A stretch of DNA of 64,000 nucleotides, taken from the NCBI GenBank assembly GCA_031272365.1, contig JAISTX010000042.1:21505-85504 (forward strand). Reading direction: 5' to 3'. Below the pieces are notes generated by a model. It saw nothing but the letters and a program-made list of their open reading frames with translations, made no database searches and was not told the DNA's origin. The translations under genes and the position numbers were made by a program. Shown piece after piece: positions 7,987 to 16,393 of this stretch. Position 1 is the first letter of the stretch. The number at the start of each line of letters is the position of its first letter. The stretch comes from Eubacteriales Family XIII. Incertae Sedis bacterium. Lineage in GTDB: Bacteria > Bacillota > Clostridia > Peptostreptococcales > Anaerovoracaceae.

Positions 7987-9060
7987 ATGGAATTGGTATT
8001 GGACACGATATTGCGCGAGGCCTCCGCGAAGGGGGCGTCGGACATCTACCTCGTTTCGGGCAAGCCGCTTTCGATGAAGGTCGGCGGCGTGATCGAGGAG
8101 GTGTCGGGGGAGCGGCTCATGCCGGACAACACCCAGGACCTCCTGCAGGAGATCTACGGGATGTCGCAGGGGCGCAACATCGCGCGCGTCGAGGAGTCCG
8201 GGGACGACGACTTCTCGTTCTCGCTGCCGGGGGTGGCGCGCTTCCGCGTGTCGGCCTTCAAGCAGCGCGGCACGCTCGCGGCGGTCATCCGCGTCGTGGC
8301 CTTCGACCTGCCCGACCCGACGGCGCTGTCGATCCCGCCCGTCGCGCTCGCCCAGGCCCAGCGCAAGAAGGGCCTCGTCCTGGTGACCGGCCCGACGGGC
8401 AGCGGCAAGTCCACGACGCTCGCCTGCATCATCGACGAGATCAACAAGACGCGCAACGCGCATATTATCACGCTCGAAGACCCGATCGAATTTTTGCACC
8501 GGCACAACAAGAGCATCGTCAGCCAGCGCGAGGTCACGCTGGACACGCAGTCGTACGTGGTCGCGCTCCGCGCGGCGCTGCGGCAGGCGCCGAACGTGAT
8601 CCTGCTCGGCGAGATGCGCGACTCGGAGACGATCGACATCGCGATGACGGCGGCGGAGACGGGGCACCTCGTGCTCTCGACGCTGCACACGGTCGGCGCG
8701 GCCAACACGATCGACCGCATCGTCGACGCCTTCCACGCCAACCAGCAGGGCCAGATCCGCGTCCAGCTCTCGATGGTGCTCGACGCGGTCATCAGCCAGC
8801 AGCTCGTCCCGCGCAAGGACGGCGGCATCGTGCCCGCCTTCGAGGTCATGATCGTCAACGACGCGATCCGCAACATGGTCCGCGAGAGCAAGATCCACCA
8901 GATCGACGGCGTCATCACGAGCTCGGCGGCCGAGGGGATGATCACGATGGACGGCAGCCTCCTGAAGCTCTACAAGGAGGGCGTCATCACGGACATCACG
9001 GCGGTGGCCTTCGCCACGCAGCCCGAGCTCATGAAGAAACGCATCGCCGGCGGGATGTAG
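7987..9060 (+). CDS. PilT-type twitching/secretion ATPase
   Basis: This 357-residue hexameric ATPase of the PilT/GspE superfamily carries a Walker A (GPTGSGKSTT, about 135-144), an Asp box (GEMRDSETI), a His box (TGHLVLSTLHT) and the PilT-like C-terminal IRNMVRESKIHQID segment. PilT proteins power pilus retraction. No PilB/GspE extension ATPase or prepilin peptidase is in the window, so either this protein serves both directions or the rest lies elsewhere. The ATG at 7987 has GGAG 6 nt upstream; a GTG at 7969 is an alternative with a poorer ribosome site. It is the last gene of the operon and converges on the DUF4153 gene. Confidence 0.9.
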   Translation: MELVLDTILREASAKGASDIYLVSGKPLSMKVGGVIEEVSGERLMPDNTQDLLQEIYGMSQGRNIARVEESGDDDFSFSLPGVARFRVSAFKQRGTLAAVIRVVAFDLPDPTALSIPPVALAQAQRKKGLVLVTGPTGSGKSTTLACIIDEINKTRNAHIITLEDPIEFLHRHNKSIVSQREVTLDTQSYVVALRAALRQAPNVILLGEMRDSETIDIAMTAAETGHLVLSTLHTVGAANTIDRIVDAFHANQQGQIRVQLSMVLDAVISQQLVPRKDGGIVPAFEVMIVNDAIRNMVRESKIHQIDGVITSSAAEGMITMDGSLLKLYKEGVITDITAVAFATQPELMKKRIAGGM

Positions 9061-9089
9061 GGGGGCGAAGCCCGTCCGCGCCGCCCCCC
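9060..9089. terminator. GC hairpin between convergent genes
   Basis: GGGGGGCG (9060-9067) pairs with CGCCCCCC (9082-9089) over a 14-nt loop. It sits between the ends of the PilT-type gene and the DUF4153 gene. There is no T tract, so it is a weak terminator candidate only. Confidence 0.35.
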
Positions 9090-9107
9090 AGGGGCACTCC
9101 TCTCCTA

Positions 9108-10907
9108 TCACATGCCGAGGATGTCCAGGGCTTTCTCCGACTGCAGATTCCAGCCCGTGTAAGGGATGTCGTCCCGCTCGAAGTTTAGGTCCGGCACGCC
9201 GTAGGCGCCGGCCTCTGTGAAGTAGATGTCGGAGAGCTCGTCGACGTACTCGTCGCCGTAGAGCGCACGCTCCGATGCCGTGTTTTCGGGGTCGAAGTCG
9301 ATCTTCTTGCCCGCCAGATAGTCCGCCGCCATGGCGCGCACGTCCGCGTCCGGCGCCTCCTCCGCGAGCCGCTCGATGTAGGGGTATTTGGCGTCGGACA
9401 GGTTCGTCAGCAGCTCGAGGTCGACCGGAAGCTCGCTCGCCGTGCGCACGCCCCGGTCGAGGTAAGCCTCCACGTTGTACTTCGCGACGACGCTGTCCGC
9501 GTTGACGAGGAAGACCGTGAGGATGAGCACGGTGACGACCCCGACGAACGGCCTGCCCGCATTGAAGGGGCGCAGGTGCCAGATGGTCAGGATGGCGAAG
9601 AAGCAGAGCAGCAGGACCATGAACCACAGCGCGTGGAACCGGGACCGCGTGAGCCCCCACTCGCCGATGTAGAGCAGCATCTTGCTCATCCCCGTGAGCA
9701 CGAGGAGGATCGTCAGCCCCGAGAGCAGCCCGCCGAAGAGGCGCAGCTTTTTCGGGTACTCCGCCTGGCCGCGCTTCGCGAACCACCACGCGGAGCCGAC
9801 GACGCCGAGGTTGATCGCGCCGACGGCGCACAGCTCGAAGAAGCCGCGCCGCGCGTATTCCGCGTAGCTGTACTGCCCGGGCAGGTCGCCGCGGAACGCC
9901 GAGAAGAGGTAGGCGCCCATGCCGACGAAGAACAGCACGTAGATCACGCAGAGCACGATGATCGGCGCGTGCACGGCCGCAGCGGGGATCTTGTGCGCGC
10001 CCGCGATCGAGCGCGAGACGCCCTCCTCGGTGATCCCGCCCACCTTCCGCTTGTGCGCGTTGCCGTACAGGATGCCGTAGAAATAGCAGGCCACGGGGAG
10101 GCCGACCGCCGTCTCCCAGCAGTAGCGCCAGATGTTCTCGAGCCGCAGCACCTCCGCGATTTTCTTCGCGAGCTCCTCGAAGCCGGCGTCCGCCGCGTAG
10201 AGCAGCGCGACGATGCCCGCAATAATAGGCAGGCAGACGATGACGCCGATCAGGCCGACGAGGAAGCGCTTGCCGCCCTGCCGCTCCTTCGTGTTGTTGT
10301 GCAGGCTGCGGAACAGGCCCGTGAAGTTGCCGATGGCGACGGGGATGAGCTGGTTGATCCCGTCGAAGAAGAGGAAGCCCGTCAGCTTCTTGCCGATCAG
10401 GTTGCCCGTCGAGTAGGCGATCCACACCGCGAACGTCGCGATCTCGAAGATCACGAGCCACGCGTAGATGGCCGTGTGCTGGTAGAGCAAAAATGGGAAG
10501 GCGCCGACCAGAAGCGCGGCGAGCCAGAAGAGGCTCCACCGGTTCTGCCGGATGCCCTTGACGTGCATGTAGACGAGGCTCACGCCCGCGAGCGTGAAGA
10601 TGAGCAGCGAGATGCCGAGGCCCGAGGGGACTGAGACGCCGCCCGTGAAGTAGTCCACCTCGTAGTACTGCCCCTTGAGGATCTCCTTCGGGAGCAGCCA
10701 CTCCCAGAAGAGGAAGCCGACGACGATGAGGACGAAGGCGAAGGCGGCGTCGCCCTTGCCGAAGGTGTAGGGCGTCTTCGGGGCCGGCCTGTACACGGGC
10801 ACGTAGCTTGGCTGGTATGGGTACGGCTGTGCGTAGCTGCCCGCGGGCACGGCCTGCGGGGGCGCGCCGGCGTATTGCGGCTGCGCGTTATTCATTTTCT
10901 CGTTCAT
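9108..10907 (-). CDS. DUF4153/DUF4173-type polytopic membrane protein
   Basis: The 599-residue protein has a Tyr/Pro/Gln-rich cytoplasmic N-terminus (about residues 1-45), then roughly a dozen hydrophobic segments and a soluble C-terminal region after residue 480. The pattern and context match clostridial DUF4153/DUF4173 membrane proteins of unknown function. It is the last gene of a cassette with an XRE regulator and a DUF2975 protein, a recurrent trio. The ATG at 10907 is chosen; a GTG immediately before it is also possible. RBS is AAAGGAG. No catalytic motif is recognised. Confidence 0.7.
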   Translation of the reverse strand: MNEKMNNAQPQYAGAPPQAVPAGSYAQPYPYQPSYVPVYRPAPKTPYTFGKGDAAFAFVLIVVGFLFWEWLLPKEILKGQYYEVDYFTGGVSVPSGLGISLLIFTLAGVSLVYMHVKGIRQNRWSLFWLAALLVGAFPFLLYQHTAIYAWLVIFEIATFAVWIAYSTGNLIGKKLTGFLFFDGINQLIPVAIGNFTGLFRSLHNNTKERQGGKRFLVGLIGVIVCLPIIAGIVALLYAADAGFEELAKKIAEVLRLENIWRYCWETAVGLPVACYFYGILYGNAHKRKVGGITEEGVSRSIAGAHKIPAAAVHAPIIVLCVIYVLFFVGMGAYLFSAFRGDLPGQYSYAEYARRGFFELCAVGAINLGVVGSAWWFAKRGQAEYPKKLRLFGGLLSGLTILLVLTGMSKMLLYIGEWGLTRSRFHALWFMVLLLCFFAILTIWHLRPFNAGRPFVGVVTVLILTVFLVNADSVVAKYNVEAYLDRGVRTASELPVDLELLTNLSDAKYPYIERLAEEAPDADVRAMAADYLAGKKIDFDPENTASERALYGDEYVDELSDIYFTEAGAYGVPDLNFERDDIPYTGWNLQSEKALDILGM

Positions 10908-10925
10908 CACAGCAACTCCTTTCTA

Positions 10926-11141
10926 TCATTTGCCGGCGCCGGGGGCGAATTCCAGGATGTCGCCCGGCTGGCAGTCGAGCTCCCGGCACAGGGCCTCGAG
11001 CGTCGAGAATCGTATGGCTTTCGCCTTGTTGTTTTTCAGCACGGACAGGTTGACGGGCGTGATGCCGATGCGGGCCGCGAGGTCGCCGGCGGAGACGCGC
11101 CGTTTCGCCATCATGATGTCCAGATTGATCATAATACTCAT
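10926..11141 (-). CDS. XRE family transcriptional regulator (YozG-like)
   Basis: This 71-residue single-domain DNA-binding protein consists of a helix-turn-helix: VSAGDLAARIGITPVNLSVL followed by FSTLEALCRELDCQPGDIL. It belongs to the small Cro/CI-like group typically cotranscribed with DUF2975 membrane proteins. A strong GGAGGAGG precedes the ATG. It is the middle gene of the cassette and probably controls it; the palindrome just downstream of the operon promoter (11672-11685) is a plausible operator. Confidence 0.9.
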   Translation of the reverse strand: MSIMINLDIMMAKRRVSAGDLAARIGITPVNLSVLKNNKAKAIRFSTLEALCRELDCQPGDILEFAPGAGK

Positions 11142-11153
11142 GGCCCCTCCTCC

Positions 11154-11615
11154 CTATATCGTGTAGTCGTTCTCATCTTTGATCAGGCGGGCCGCGTCGA
11201 TGATGTTTTTCATGACGCGCATCAAGAGGAAGAAGAAGCCGGCGGCGAGCGCGATGAGGATCATCGCCGGTGTCCAGATCCGGAAGATGCAGGTCGCGAC
11301 GAGGATGCCCGCGATCGCGAAGCTGCACCAGGATATCGTGCGGAGCCGCCGCACGTTGGCCAGCGTGAAGATCTCGCCCGCCTGGATGCTCTTGAGCAGG
11401 CCGTGCAGGCAGATGAGCGCGACGAGCGCCGCCGCGCAGCACCCGTACAGGCTCGGCAGCACGATCGCGAGCGTCTCCGTCCGGAAGAGGATGGACTCCT
11501 GGTAGGGGAACCACTTCGGCGCCACCGGCAGCCAGACCGCGAATGCGATCACCGCCACGATGGCGATCCACGTGCTCACGAGGGAGAGGACGACGGACTT
11601 CGCGTCATTCCACAT
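11154..11615 (-). CDS. DUF2975 membrane protein
   Basis: The 153-residue protein has four predicted membrane helices (about 10-30, 47-67, 92-108, 112-130) and a conserved-looking segment IQAGEIFTLANVRRLRTISW between helices 2 and 3, which is characteristic of DUF2975. The function is unknown. The open frame starts earlier, but the ATG at 11615 has AAAGGAGCC upstream and starts at a natural MWNDAKS N-terminus. It is the first gene of the cassette; the XRE gene follows after 12 nt. Confidence 0.8.
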   Translation of the reverse strand: MWNDAKSVVLSLVSTWIAIVAVIAFAVWLPVAPKWFPYQESILFRTETLAIVLPSLYGCCAAALVALICLHGLLKSIQAGEIFTLANVRRLRTISWCSFAIAGILVATCIFRIWTPAMILIALAAGFFFLLMRVMKNIIDAARLIKDENDYTI

Positions 11616-11671
11616 TGCAAACGGCTCCTTTCTCTTTGGCCTTCTTGGCGACAACGGATATGAATCGATTC

Positions 11672-11685
11672 TGTCGGTTCCGACA
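11672..11685. promoter_or_regulatory. 14-bp palindrome, candidate operator
   Basis: TGTCGG-TT-CCGACA lies just downstream of the -10 box of the DUF2975/XRE/DUF4153 operon, close to the expected transcription start. A site there would block initiation, which fits autoregulation by the operon's own XRE protein. The assignment is inferred. Confidence 0.5.
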
Positions 11686-11690
11686 CATAG

Positions 11691-11719
11691 AAAATAGCAC
11701 GAAAGAAATCGTTTGTCAA
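11691..11719 (-). promoter_or_regulatory. Promoter of the DUF2975/XRE/DUF4153 operon
   Basis: Reading the minus strand, a perfect -35 TTGACA (11719-11714) and TATTTT (11696-11691) are separated by 17 nt. The -35 overlaps one arm of the large palindrome at 11717-11753. Confidence 0.65.
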
Positions 11720-11753
11720 TAAAAATTTATCGAAATTCGATAAATTTTTATTG
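11717..11753. terminator. 37-bp AT-rich palindrome, terminator of the clostripain gene
   Basis: Two perfect 18-nt arms flank a single central base (11735). The palindrome begins directly after the stop codon of the clostripain-family gene. Each arm ends in a run of A or T, so it can act as a bidirectional intrinsic terminator. It also overlaps the -35 of the next operon. Confidence 0.6.
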
Positions 11754-14291
11754 TTATTCGACTATGCCCTGCGTCCAGATTTCGTTGCCGTAGATGTCCG
11801 TCAGGCGGTACATCGACACCGTCTGCACGTCCTCGGTGGAGACGTTGTAGATCTCCAGCGCCGCCATGCCGCCTTTCGGCACGGTGATCCGGTCGCCGAA
11901 CATGTACGAGTCCTCGTAGTTGCCGTCGTAGTCGTAGAAGTCGCAGACGAAGTCGATGACGTCGCCCTCGGCGAGCGCCGTGTCGACCTTCGCGACCGCG
12001 TCCGTCCCGCCGAGGTAGTCGGCCTGGGCGCCGACGACGGAGCCGTACGGGTTGTTGTTGTCGAAGACGAGGATGAGGTTCATGCGGTCGCCGTTCACGA
12101 GGGCCGGCACGTACCCGGTGTAGCAGTAGCGGTCGCCCTCCGTCTCCTCGCTGAGGAGGTAGTAGCTGACCGCCTGGCCGTCTATGGCGATCCAGCTGCC
12201 GGGGTTGTCGAGGACCAGGTCGCCGTCGTCGGTCCACTCGAACACGTTGTCGACGCCGAGGTCGATGTAGCCCTCGCCGTCGTCGACGTAGACGGAGAGG
12301 CCGATGGATTTGACGAGGCCCCACTTCTCCTCGGGGAGGCGCAGGGTGTTGCGGCCGCCGGAGGAGCCGTACTCGAAGTCGGCTTCCGTCAGGCTGTTCT
12401 CCGCGTAGTAGGCCGAGGCGCCGAGCGCGCGGTCCCGGTCGAACCAGCCCTCGAGGTCGGACGCCGAGAACGAGCCCGTGCCGCCGAGGCCGCCTGTGCC
12501 GAAGGTCTGCGAGGAGCCGCTGGAGAGGAAGGAGCCGAGCAGGCTTTCGACGTCGCCGGTGGAGAGCGCGCTGCCCCCGCCGCCGAAGAGCGAGTCGAAC
12601 AGGCCGCTGCCGGACGAGGAGGCGGTCGAGCCGCCGCCCGTCAGCATGCTGAACAGGTCCGTGCCGCTGCCGGCCGCGCCGCCGCCGGACGCGACGATCT
12701 GCCCGCCGGCCGCGAGGCTCGCGAAGCTCTTCACGCAGTCCGTGTACTCGTCGTCCATGCCGATCTTCTCGTAGGTGGACAGCGCCTGGTTGACCTTGCT
12801 GAGCGACTGGTAGGGGAAGTAGATCGACACGCCGTTCGCGTTCGTCATGTTGGAGCTGATGCGGTTGTATTTGACGCAGCCGTCCAGCGCGTCCGTGAGC
12901 GGCTCGCCGCCCCCTGTGTCGAGCAGCTTGACGAAGTGGACCAGGTCGATCTGGTTGATCTTCGAGGAGGCGGAGAAGTCGCGCGCGCCGCTGCGCGCGT
13001 CCGCGACCTGCTGGTAGGCCTCCGCGTCGAGCAGGCCCTTCGTGTCCTCCGCGAAGGCGCGGAACGCGGACGGCACCGTGCCGCGCATCTCCGCAAGGTC
13101 GATGAGCGAGAGCGTCGATTTGCCGCCCTGCTGCCGCGCGCTCTTGTCGATGAAGTCGTCGATGATCTGCTTGCCGATCTTGGTCGTCGGCGCGCCCGGG
13201 TCCTGCGCGAGCATCGTCACCCAGTCCGTGTAGTACCACCCCGTCCCCGGCTCCGTCGCCTCCGACGCGATCATGTAGTCCGCGTAGGGCTCGAGCACGA
13301 ACGCCGTCTCCAGGGTCCCCATGAGGCAGGCGTCGAAGCCCACGAGGTCGAACTGCACGCCGCCGTTTTTCAGCGCCGTGCCGATCTCGTCGATCGTCAT
13401 GGTGTCGCCCGGCTCGTACTCGTCGTAGCCGTAGCCGGAGATCGAGCCGCCGCCGTGGTCCCACAGGATGAGGATCATGCGGTCGGCGGGGTAGCGCTCC
13501 GCCCCGTAGCGGATGAAGTCCGAGAGGGTCCCCGGGTCGGTCATGGGCTTGCGCCCGAGGTTGTCCTCGAGCAGCACGAGGCCCTTGCTTGTGACCTGGT
13601 ACCTCTGGTTGGTGCGGTCGGAGATGACTGAGTTTTGCCAGTTCTTCGTGCCGCCCGTTTCGACGATGATATTGATGTTGTCGAGCGATTTCGCGTAGGC
13701 GATCTCGTTGAGGTCCGCCGTCGCCATGCCGCTCTCCGACTCGAGGTCGGTGCCGCACAGGTAGAGGAGGATGGTGGCGGTGTCCGTCCCGTCCCCCTTC
13801 AGCTGCGTGTACTTGGCGCGCGCGGCGCTGTCGACGGACGTGTCGACCGCGTGGGCTTTGTAGGCTTCCTGCGCGGTTGTGTTGCCACCGGTGCCGCCTG
13901 TGAAGAGGCCGGTTCCGTAGTCGTCTAGGGCGGCGGCCCCGGTCGCCGCGCCCGTCCCGGTGTCGTAGATGCCCCCGGCCGTGTCATCGCCGCCGAACAG
14001 GCCGCCCAGGCCGCCGCTGGAGTTCCTTGCGATCAGGATGATGATGACGACGACCACGATGGGGATGATCCTGGTCAGGCAGCCGGAGCCTGAGGTGGGG
14101 ACGTTGAACCGCTGGTAGCCCCCGGAGCCGCCCTGGCTGTAATAGCCGCGGCGCCCGCTGCTCCCGCTGCCGCCGCCGGAGGGCGGGCGCCCGCCGCCGC
14201 CGACCGGGCCGCCGCCGAGGCCGGAGCCGCGCCGCCCGAAATTGCCGCTTCCCGCGCCGATGCGCGTGTTCCTCCCTGTGGGTCTACTCAT
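11754..14291 (-). CDS. Clostripain-family (C11) cysteine peptidase, membrane-anchored
   Basis: The 845-residue protein has a Gly/Ser/Arg-rich N-terminus (1-70), a single hydrophobic helix (about 72-88) and a peptidase C11 domain. The catalytic dyad is visible: H279 in LWDHGGGS and C322 in GFDACLMG. Clan CD peptidases of this group cleave after basic residues. A 500-residue C-terminal region with Gly/Ser-rich linkers (about 545-605) and beta-rich segments follows. The topology suggests a cytoplasmic N-tail and an external peptidase, useful for processing surface proteins. It is a single gene flanked by a palindromic terminator. The natural substrate is unknown. Confidence 0.85.
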   Translation of the reverse strand: MSRPTGRNTRIGAGSGNFGRRGSGLGGGPVGGGGRPPSGGGSGSSGRRGYYSQGGSGGYQRFNVPTSGSGCLTRIIPIVVVVIIILIARNSSGGLGGLFGGDDTAGGIYDTGTGAATGAAALDDYGTGLFTGGTGGNTTAQEAYKAHAVDTSVDSAARAKYTQLKGDGTDTATILLYLCGTDLESESGMATADLNEIAYAKSLDNINIIVETGGTKNWQNSVISDRTNQRYQVTSKGLVLLEDNLGRKPMTDPGTLSDFIRYGAERYPADRMILILWDHGGGSISGYGYDEYEPGDTMTIDEIGTALKNGGVQFDLVGFDACLMGTLETAFVLEPYADYMIASEATEPGTGWYYTDWVTMLAQDPGAPTTKIGKQIIDDFIDKSARQQGGKSTLSLIDLAEMRGTVPSAFRAFAEDTKGLLDAEAYQQVADARSGARDFSASSKINQIDLVHFVKLLDTGGGEPLTDALDGCVKYNRISSNMTNANGVSIYFPYQSLSKVNQALSTYEKIGMDDEYTDCVKSFASLAAGGQIVASGGGAAGSGTDLFSMLTGGGSTASSSGSGLFDSLFGGGGSALSTGDVESLLGSFLSSGSSQTFGTGGLGGTGSFSASDLEGWFDRDRALGASAYYAENSLTEADFEYGSSGGRNTLRLPEEKWGLVKSIGLSVYVDDGEGYIDLGVDNVFEWTDDGDLVLDNPGSWIAIDGQAVSYYLLSEETEGDRYCYTGYVPALVNGDRMNLILVFDNNNPYGSVVGAQADYLGGTDAVAKVDTALAEGDVIDFVCDFYDYDGNYEDSYMFGDRITVPKGGMAALEIYNVSTEDVQTVSMYRLTDIYGNEIWTQGIVE

Positions 14292-14374
14292 GGTCGTATG
14301 CCCTTTCTCCTATCCGCGGTACGTACGATAGCCGTAAACGATGGTATTATTTTATCATTATTCCAGACTCTGTG

Positions 14375-14785
14375 TCACAACAACCCCTCGACCAATTTCA
14401 GCACCTCGTAGTCGGCCGCGAGCCATTTGACCGAGTAGAGGTCGCCCCTGCCCAGCCACGCGGAGGCGCTGTGCTCGAGCAGCGTGATGCGGCCCGGCGC
14501 CGCGCAGAGGAAGCAGTCCATGACGAGGTGGAATTCGGGGTAGTCCCACTCGACGGTGGCGAGCAGGCGCCCCACGCGGATGTCCGCGTCGAGCTCCTCC
14601 TTGATCTCGCGGGCGAGCGCGGCCTCGGGGGCCTCGCCGGGCTCGACCTTGCCGCCGGGGAATTCCCACCAGCCCGCGTAGCCGCCGTACCCCCGCTGGA
14701 CGGCGAGGATGGCGCCGCCCTCCACGATCACCGCCGCGGCGACATGGATCGTCTTCCGGTTTTTTTCGTTTGCCCAATCATTCAT
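14375..14785 (-). CDS. Nudix hydrolase, MutT-like
   Basis: The protein is 136 residues. The Nudix box GGKVEPGEAPEAALAREIKEEL fits GX5EX7REUXEEXGU, and WWEFPGGK before it is typical of 8-oxo-dGTP/CTP-type MutT proteins. The expected role is hydrolysis of damaged nucleoside triphosphates. The ATG at 14785 begins MNDWANEK. An in-frame start further upstream lacks a ribosome site and would overlap the promoter. A TATCCT box ends 9 nt before the ATG, so the transcript is probably leaderless. It diverges from a second Nudix gene. Confidence 0.85.
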   Translation of the reverse strand: MNDWANEKNRKTIHVAAAVIVEGGAILAVQRGYGGYAGWWEFPGGKVEPGEAPEAALAREIKEELDADIRVGRLLATVEWDYPEFHLVMDCFLCAAPGRITLLEHSASAWLGRGDLYSVKWLAADYEVLKLVEGLL

Positions 14786-14803
14786 ACACCAGATAGGATA
14801 ACA
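14786..14803 (-). promoter_or_regulatory. Extended -10 promoter of the MutT-like gene
   Basis: On the minus strand, TGT-TATCCT (hexamer 14800-14795) ends 9 nt before the ATG. No Shine-Dalgarno sequence lies between them. The predicted start point is within about 3 nt of the start codon. Confidence 0.5.
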
Positions 14804-14846
14804 CACCCGCGAACCGGGGGCAGGCGCCCGCTGCCCGCGCCGCATG

Positions 14847-14864
14847 TGGTATACTCATTTCTGC
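14847..14864 (+). promoter_or_regulatory. Extended -10 promoter of the CoA-type Nudix gene
   Basis: TGG-TATACT (hexamer 14850-14855) is followed by 9 nt without a ribosome site and then the ATG. It is the mirror case of the divergent MutT-like gene. Confidence 0.55.
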
Positions 14865-15527
14865 ATGGAAGACAAGCTGACGATTTCGGATATTGCGGAG
14901 GGGTTGCGCGGCCACCGGCCGGAGCCGGTCGGCAGGTACCGATTCTTTTCGGTGCTGCTGCCGCTCGTGGAGAAGGGCGGCGAGCTGTGCGTGCTGTACG
15001 AGGTGCGCGCGGAGGATATGGACGTGCAGCCCGGCGAGGTGAGCTTCCCCGGCGGGGCGATCGAGGCGGGCGAAACCGCCCAGGACGCCGCCGTGCGCGA
15101 GACCGTGGAGGAGCTGTGCGTGCCGGAGGGCTCGGTGCGCGTGCTCCAGGAGCTCAACTACCTCGTGACCTACAGCAATTTCACCCTGTACTGTTTCTTG
15201 GGGACGATCGACGCGGCGGCCCTTGCGGCGGCCACCCCGTCCGCGGCGGAGGTGAAGGAGACCTTCCTCGTCCCGCTGTCCTGGCTGCTTGCGCATGAGC
15301 CCGAAACATACGTCAACCGCGTCGTGCCGAAGCCGGCGGAGGATCTGCCGGTGCGGAAGCTGAGCAAGGACGGGGACTACCCGTGGCGCACGGGCAAGTC
15401 GACCGTGATGATCTACACGTGGCCTGACCCGGGCACGGGGGAGGAGCGCGTCATCTGGGGCCTGACGGCCCGGCTGACGCAGGACTTCGTCAGGCTGCTG
15501 AAACAAAGGAAGGAAGAGGCCATATGA
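14865..15527 (+). CDS. Nudix hydrolase, CoA pyrophosphatase-like (NudL family)
   Basis: The protein is 220 residues. VQPGEVSFPGGAIEAGE joins the UPF0035-like PGEVSFPGG signature of coenzyme A pyrophosphatases to the Nudix box, which ends in RETVEEL. The predicted activity is cleavage of CoA to phosphopantetheine and 3',5'-ADP. An upstream in-frame ATG at 14844 overlaps the -10 box, so the ATG at 14865 (MEDKLTIS) is preferred. The stop overlaps the MoxR ATG by 4 nt, so it heads a three-gene unit with MoxR and VWA genes. The functional link to them is unclear. Confidence 0.85.
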   Translation: MEDKLTISDIAEGLRGHRPEPVGRYRFFSVLLPLVEKGGELCVLYEVRAEDMDVQPGEVSFPGGAIEAGETAQDAAVRETVEELCVPEGSVRVLQELNYLVTYSNFTLYCFLGTIDAAALAAATPSAAEVKETFLVPLSWLLAHEPETYVNRVVPKPAEDLPVRKLSKDGDYPWRTGKSTVMIYTWPDPGTGEERVIWGLTARLTQDFVRLLKQRKEEAI

Positions 15528-16393
15528 CAGAATCTATCCCCCAGATCAAGCAATCCCTGATGGAGCACGGCTATATCGCCGACGAGGGGCTGTGCGCCGC
15601 GATTTTCGTGGCGCGCTCCCTGGACAGGCCGCTGCTCATCGAGGGGGCGGCCGGCGTCGGGAAGACGCAGATCGCGAAGACGATGGCCGAGGTGCTCGGG
15701 CGCCCGCTCGTGCGGCTGCAATGCCATGTCGGCATCGACGAGACGCGGGCCCTGTGCGAATGGAACTACCAAAAGCAGCTGCTGGCGATCCAGGCGCACG
15801 CAAGCGGCACGGGCGCAGCCGGGGGCGCGGACGCGATCATGGAGTCGATCTTCTCCGAGGCCTTCCTGCTCGAACGCCCGCTGCTCCGGTCCATCCGGAG
15901 CGAGGAGCCGGTCGTGCTGCTCATCGACGAGCTCGACAAGACCGACGAGGAGTTCGAGGCTTTCCTGCTCGAGCTGCTCGCGGAGTACCAGGTCACGATC
16001 CCGGAGATCGGGACCATCCGCGCGGTGTCGAAGCCGTTCACGGTGCTGACGAGCAACGGCGCGCGCCCGCTGTCGGACGCGCTCCGGCGCCGGTGCGCCT
16101 ACGCCTGGCTCGACTACCCGGACACGGAGAAGGAGATCGCGATCCTGAAGACCCGGTTCCCGGGCGCGGAGGAGCTGCTCGTGCGCGACGTGGCGGAGGC
16201 CGTGGCGGAGCTCCGCGCGCAGCCGCGCATCATGAAGAAGCCCTCGATCGCCGAGTCGATCGACTGGCTCGCCGCGCTCGAGGCCCTCGGCGCGAAGCGG
16301 CTTGGCCGGCTGGAGACGGAGGCGACGATCAGCGCCGTTTTGAAGGGGCGCGCCGACATCGAGGAGGGGCTTTCGCCGAAACCCGTTGAATAA
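15524..16393 (+). CDS. MoxR-family AAA+ ATPase
   Basis: The 289-residue AAA+ protein has Walker A GAAGVGKTQ (about 40-48), Walker B VVLLIDELDKTDEEFE, sensor 1 TVLTSNGARPLSDALRRRC, and the MoxR-type CHVGIDETRALCEWNYQ insertion. MoxR ATPases act with von Willebrand factor A proteins as metal-insertion or assembly chaperones. That partner is the next gene, overlapping by 8 nt. The specific group (CoxD-like) often matures molybdenum or iron enzymes, but no such target is adjacent. Confidence 0.9.
   Translation: MTESIPQIKQSLMEHGYIADEGLCAAIFVARSLDRPLLIEGAAGVGKTQIAKTMAEVLGRPLVRLQCHVGIDETRALCEWNYQKQLLAIQAHASGTGAAGGADAIMESIFSEAFLLERPLLRSIRSEEPVVLLIDELDKTDEEFEAFLLELLAEYQVTIPEIGTIRAVSKPFTVLTSNGARPLSDALRRRCAYAWLDYPDTEKEIAILKTRFPGAEELLVRDVAEAVAELRAQPRIMKKPSIAESIDWLAALEALGAKRLGRLETEATISAVLKGRADIEEGLSPKPVE

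Noticed and set aside
7807..10701. A 964-codon open frame on the minus strand across the PilT and DUF4153 genes
   Set aside because: Its translation is Arg/Ala/Gly-rich with no domain. It is the antisense or out-of-frame shadow of genes with clear motifs and ribosome sites.
11716..13758. Long minus-strand frame and long plus-strand frame over the clostripain gene
   Set aside because: Both are low-complexity shadows caused by high GC; the C11 frame has the catalytic motifs.
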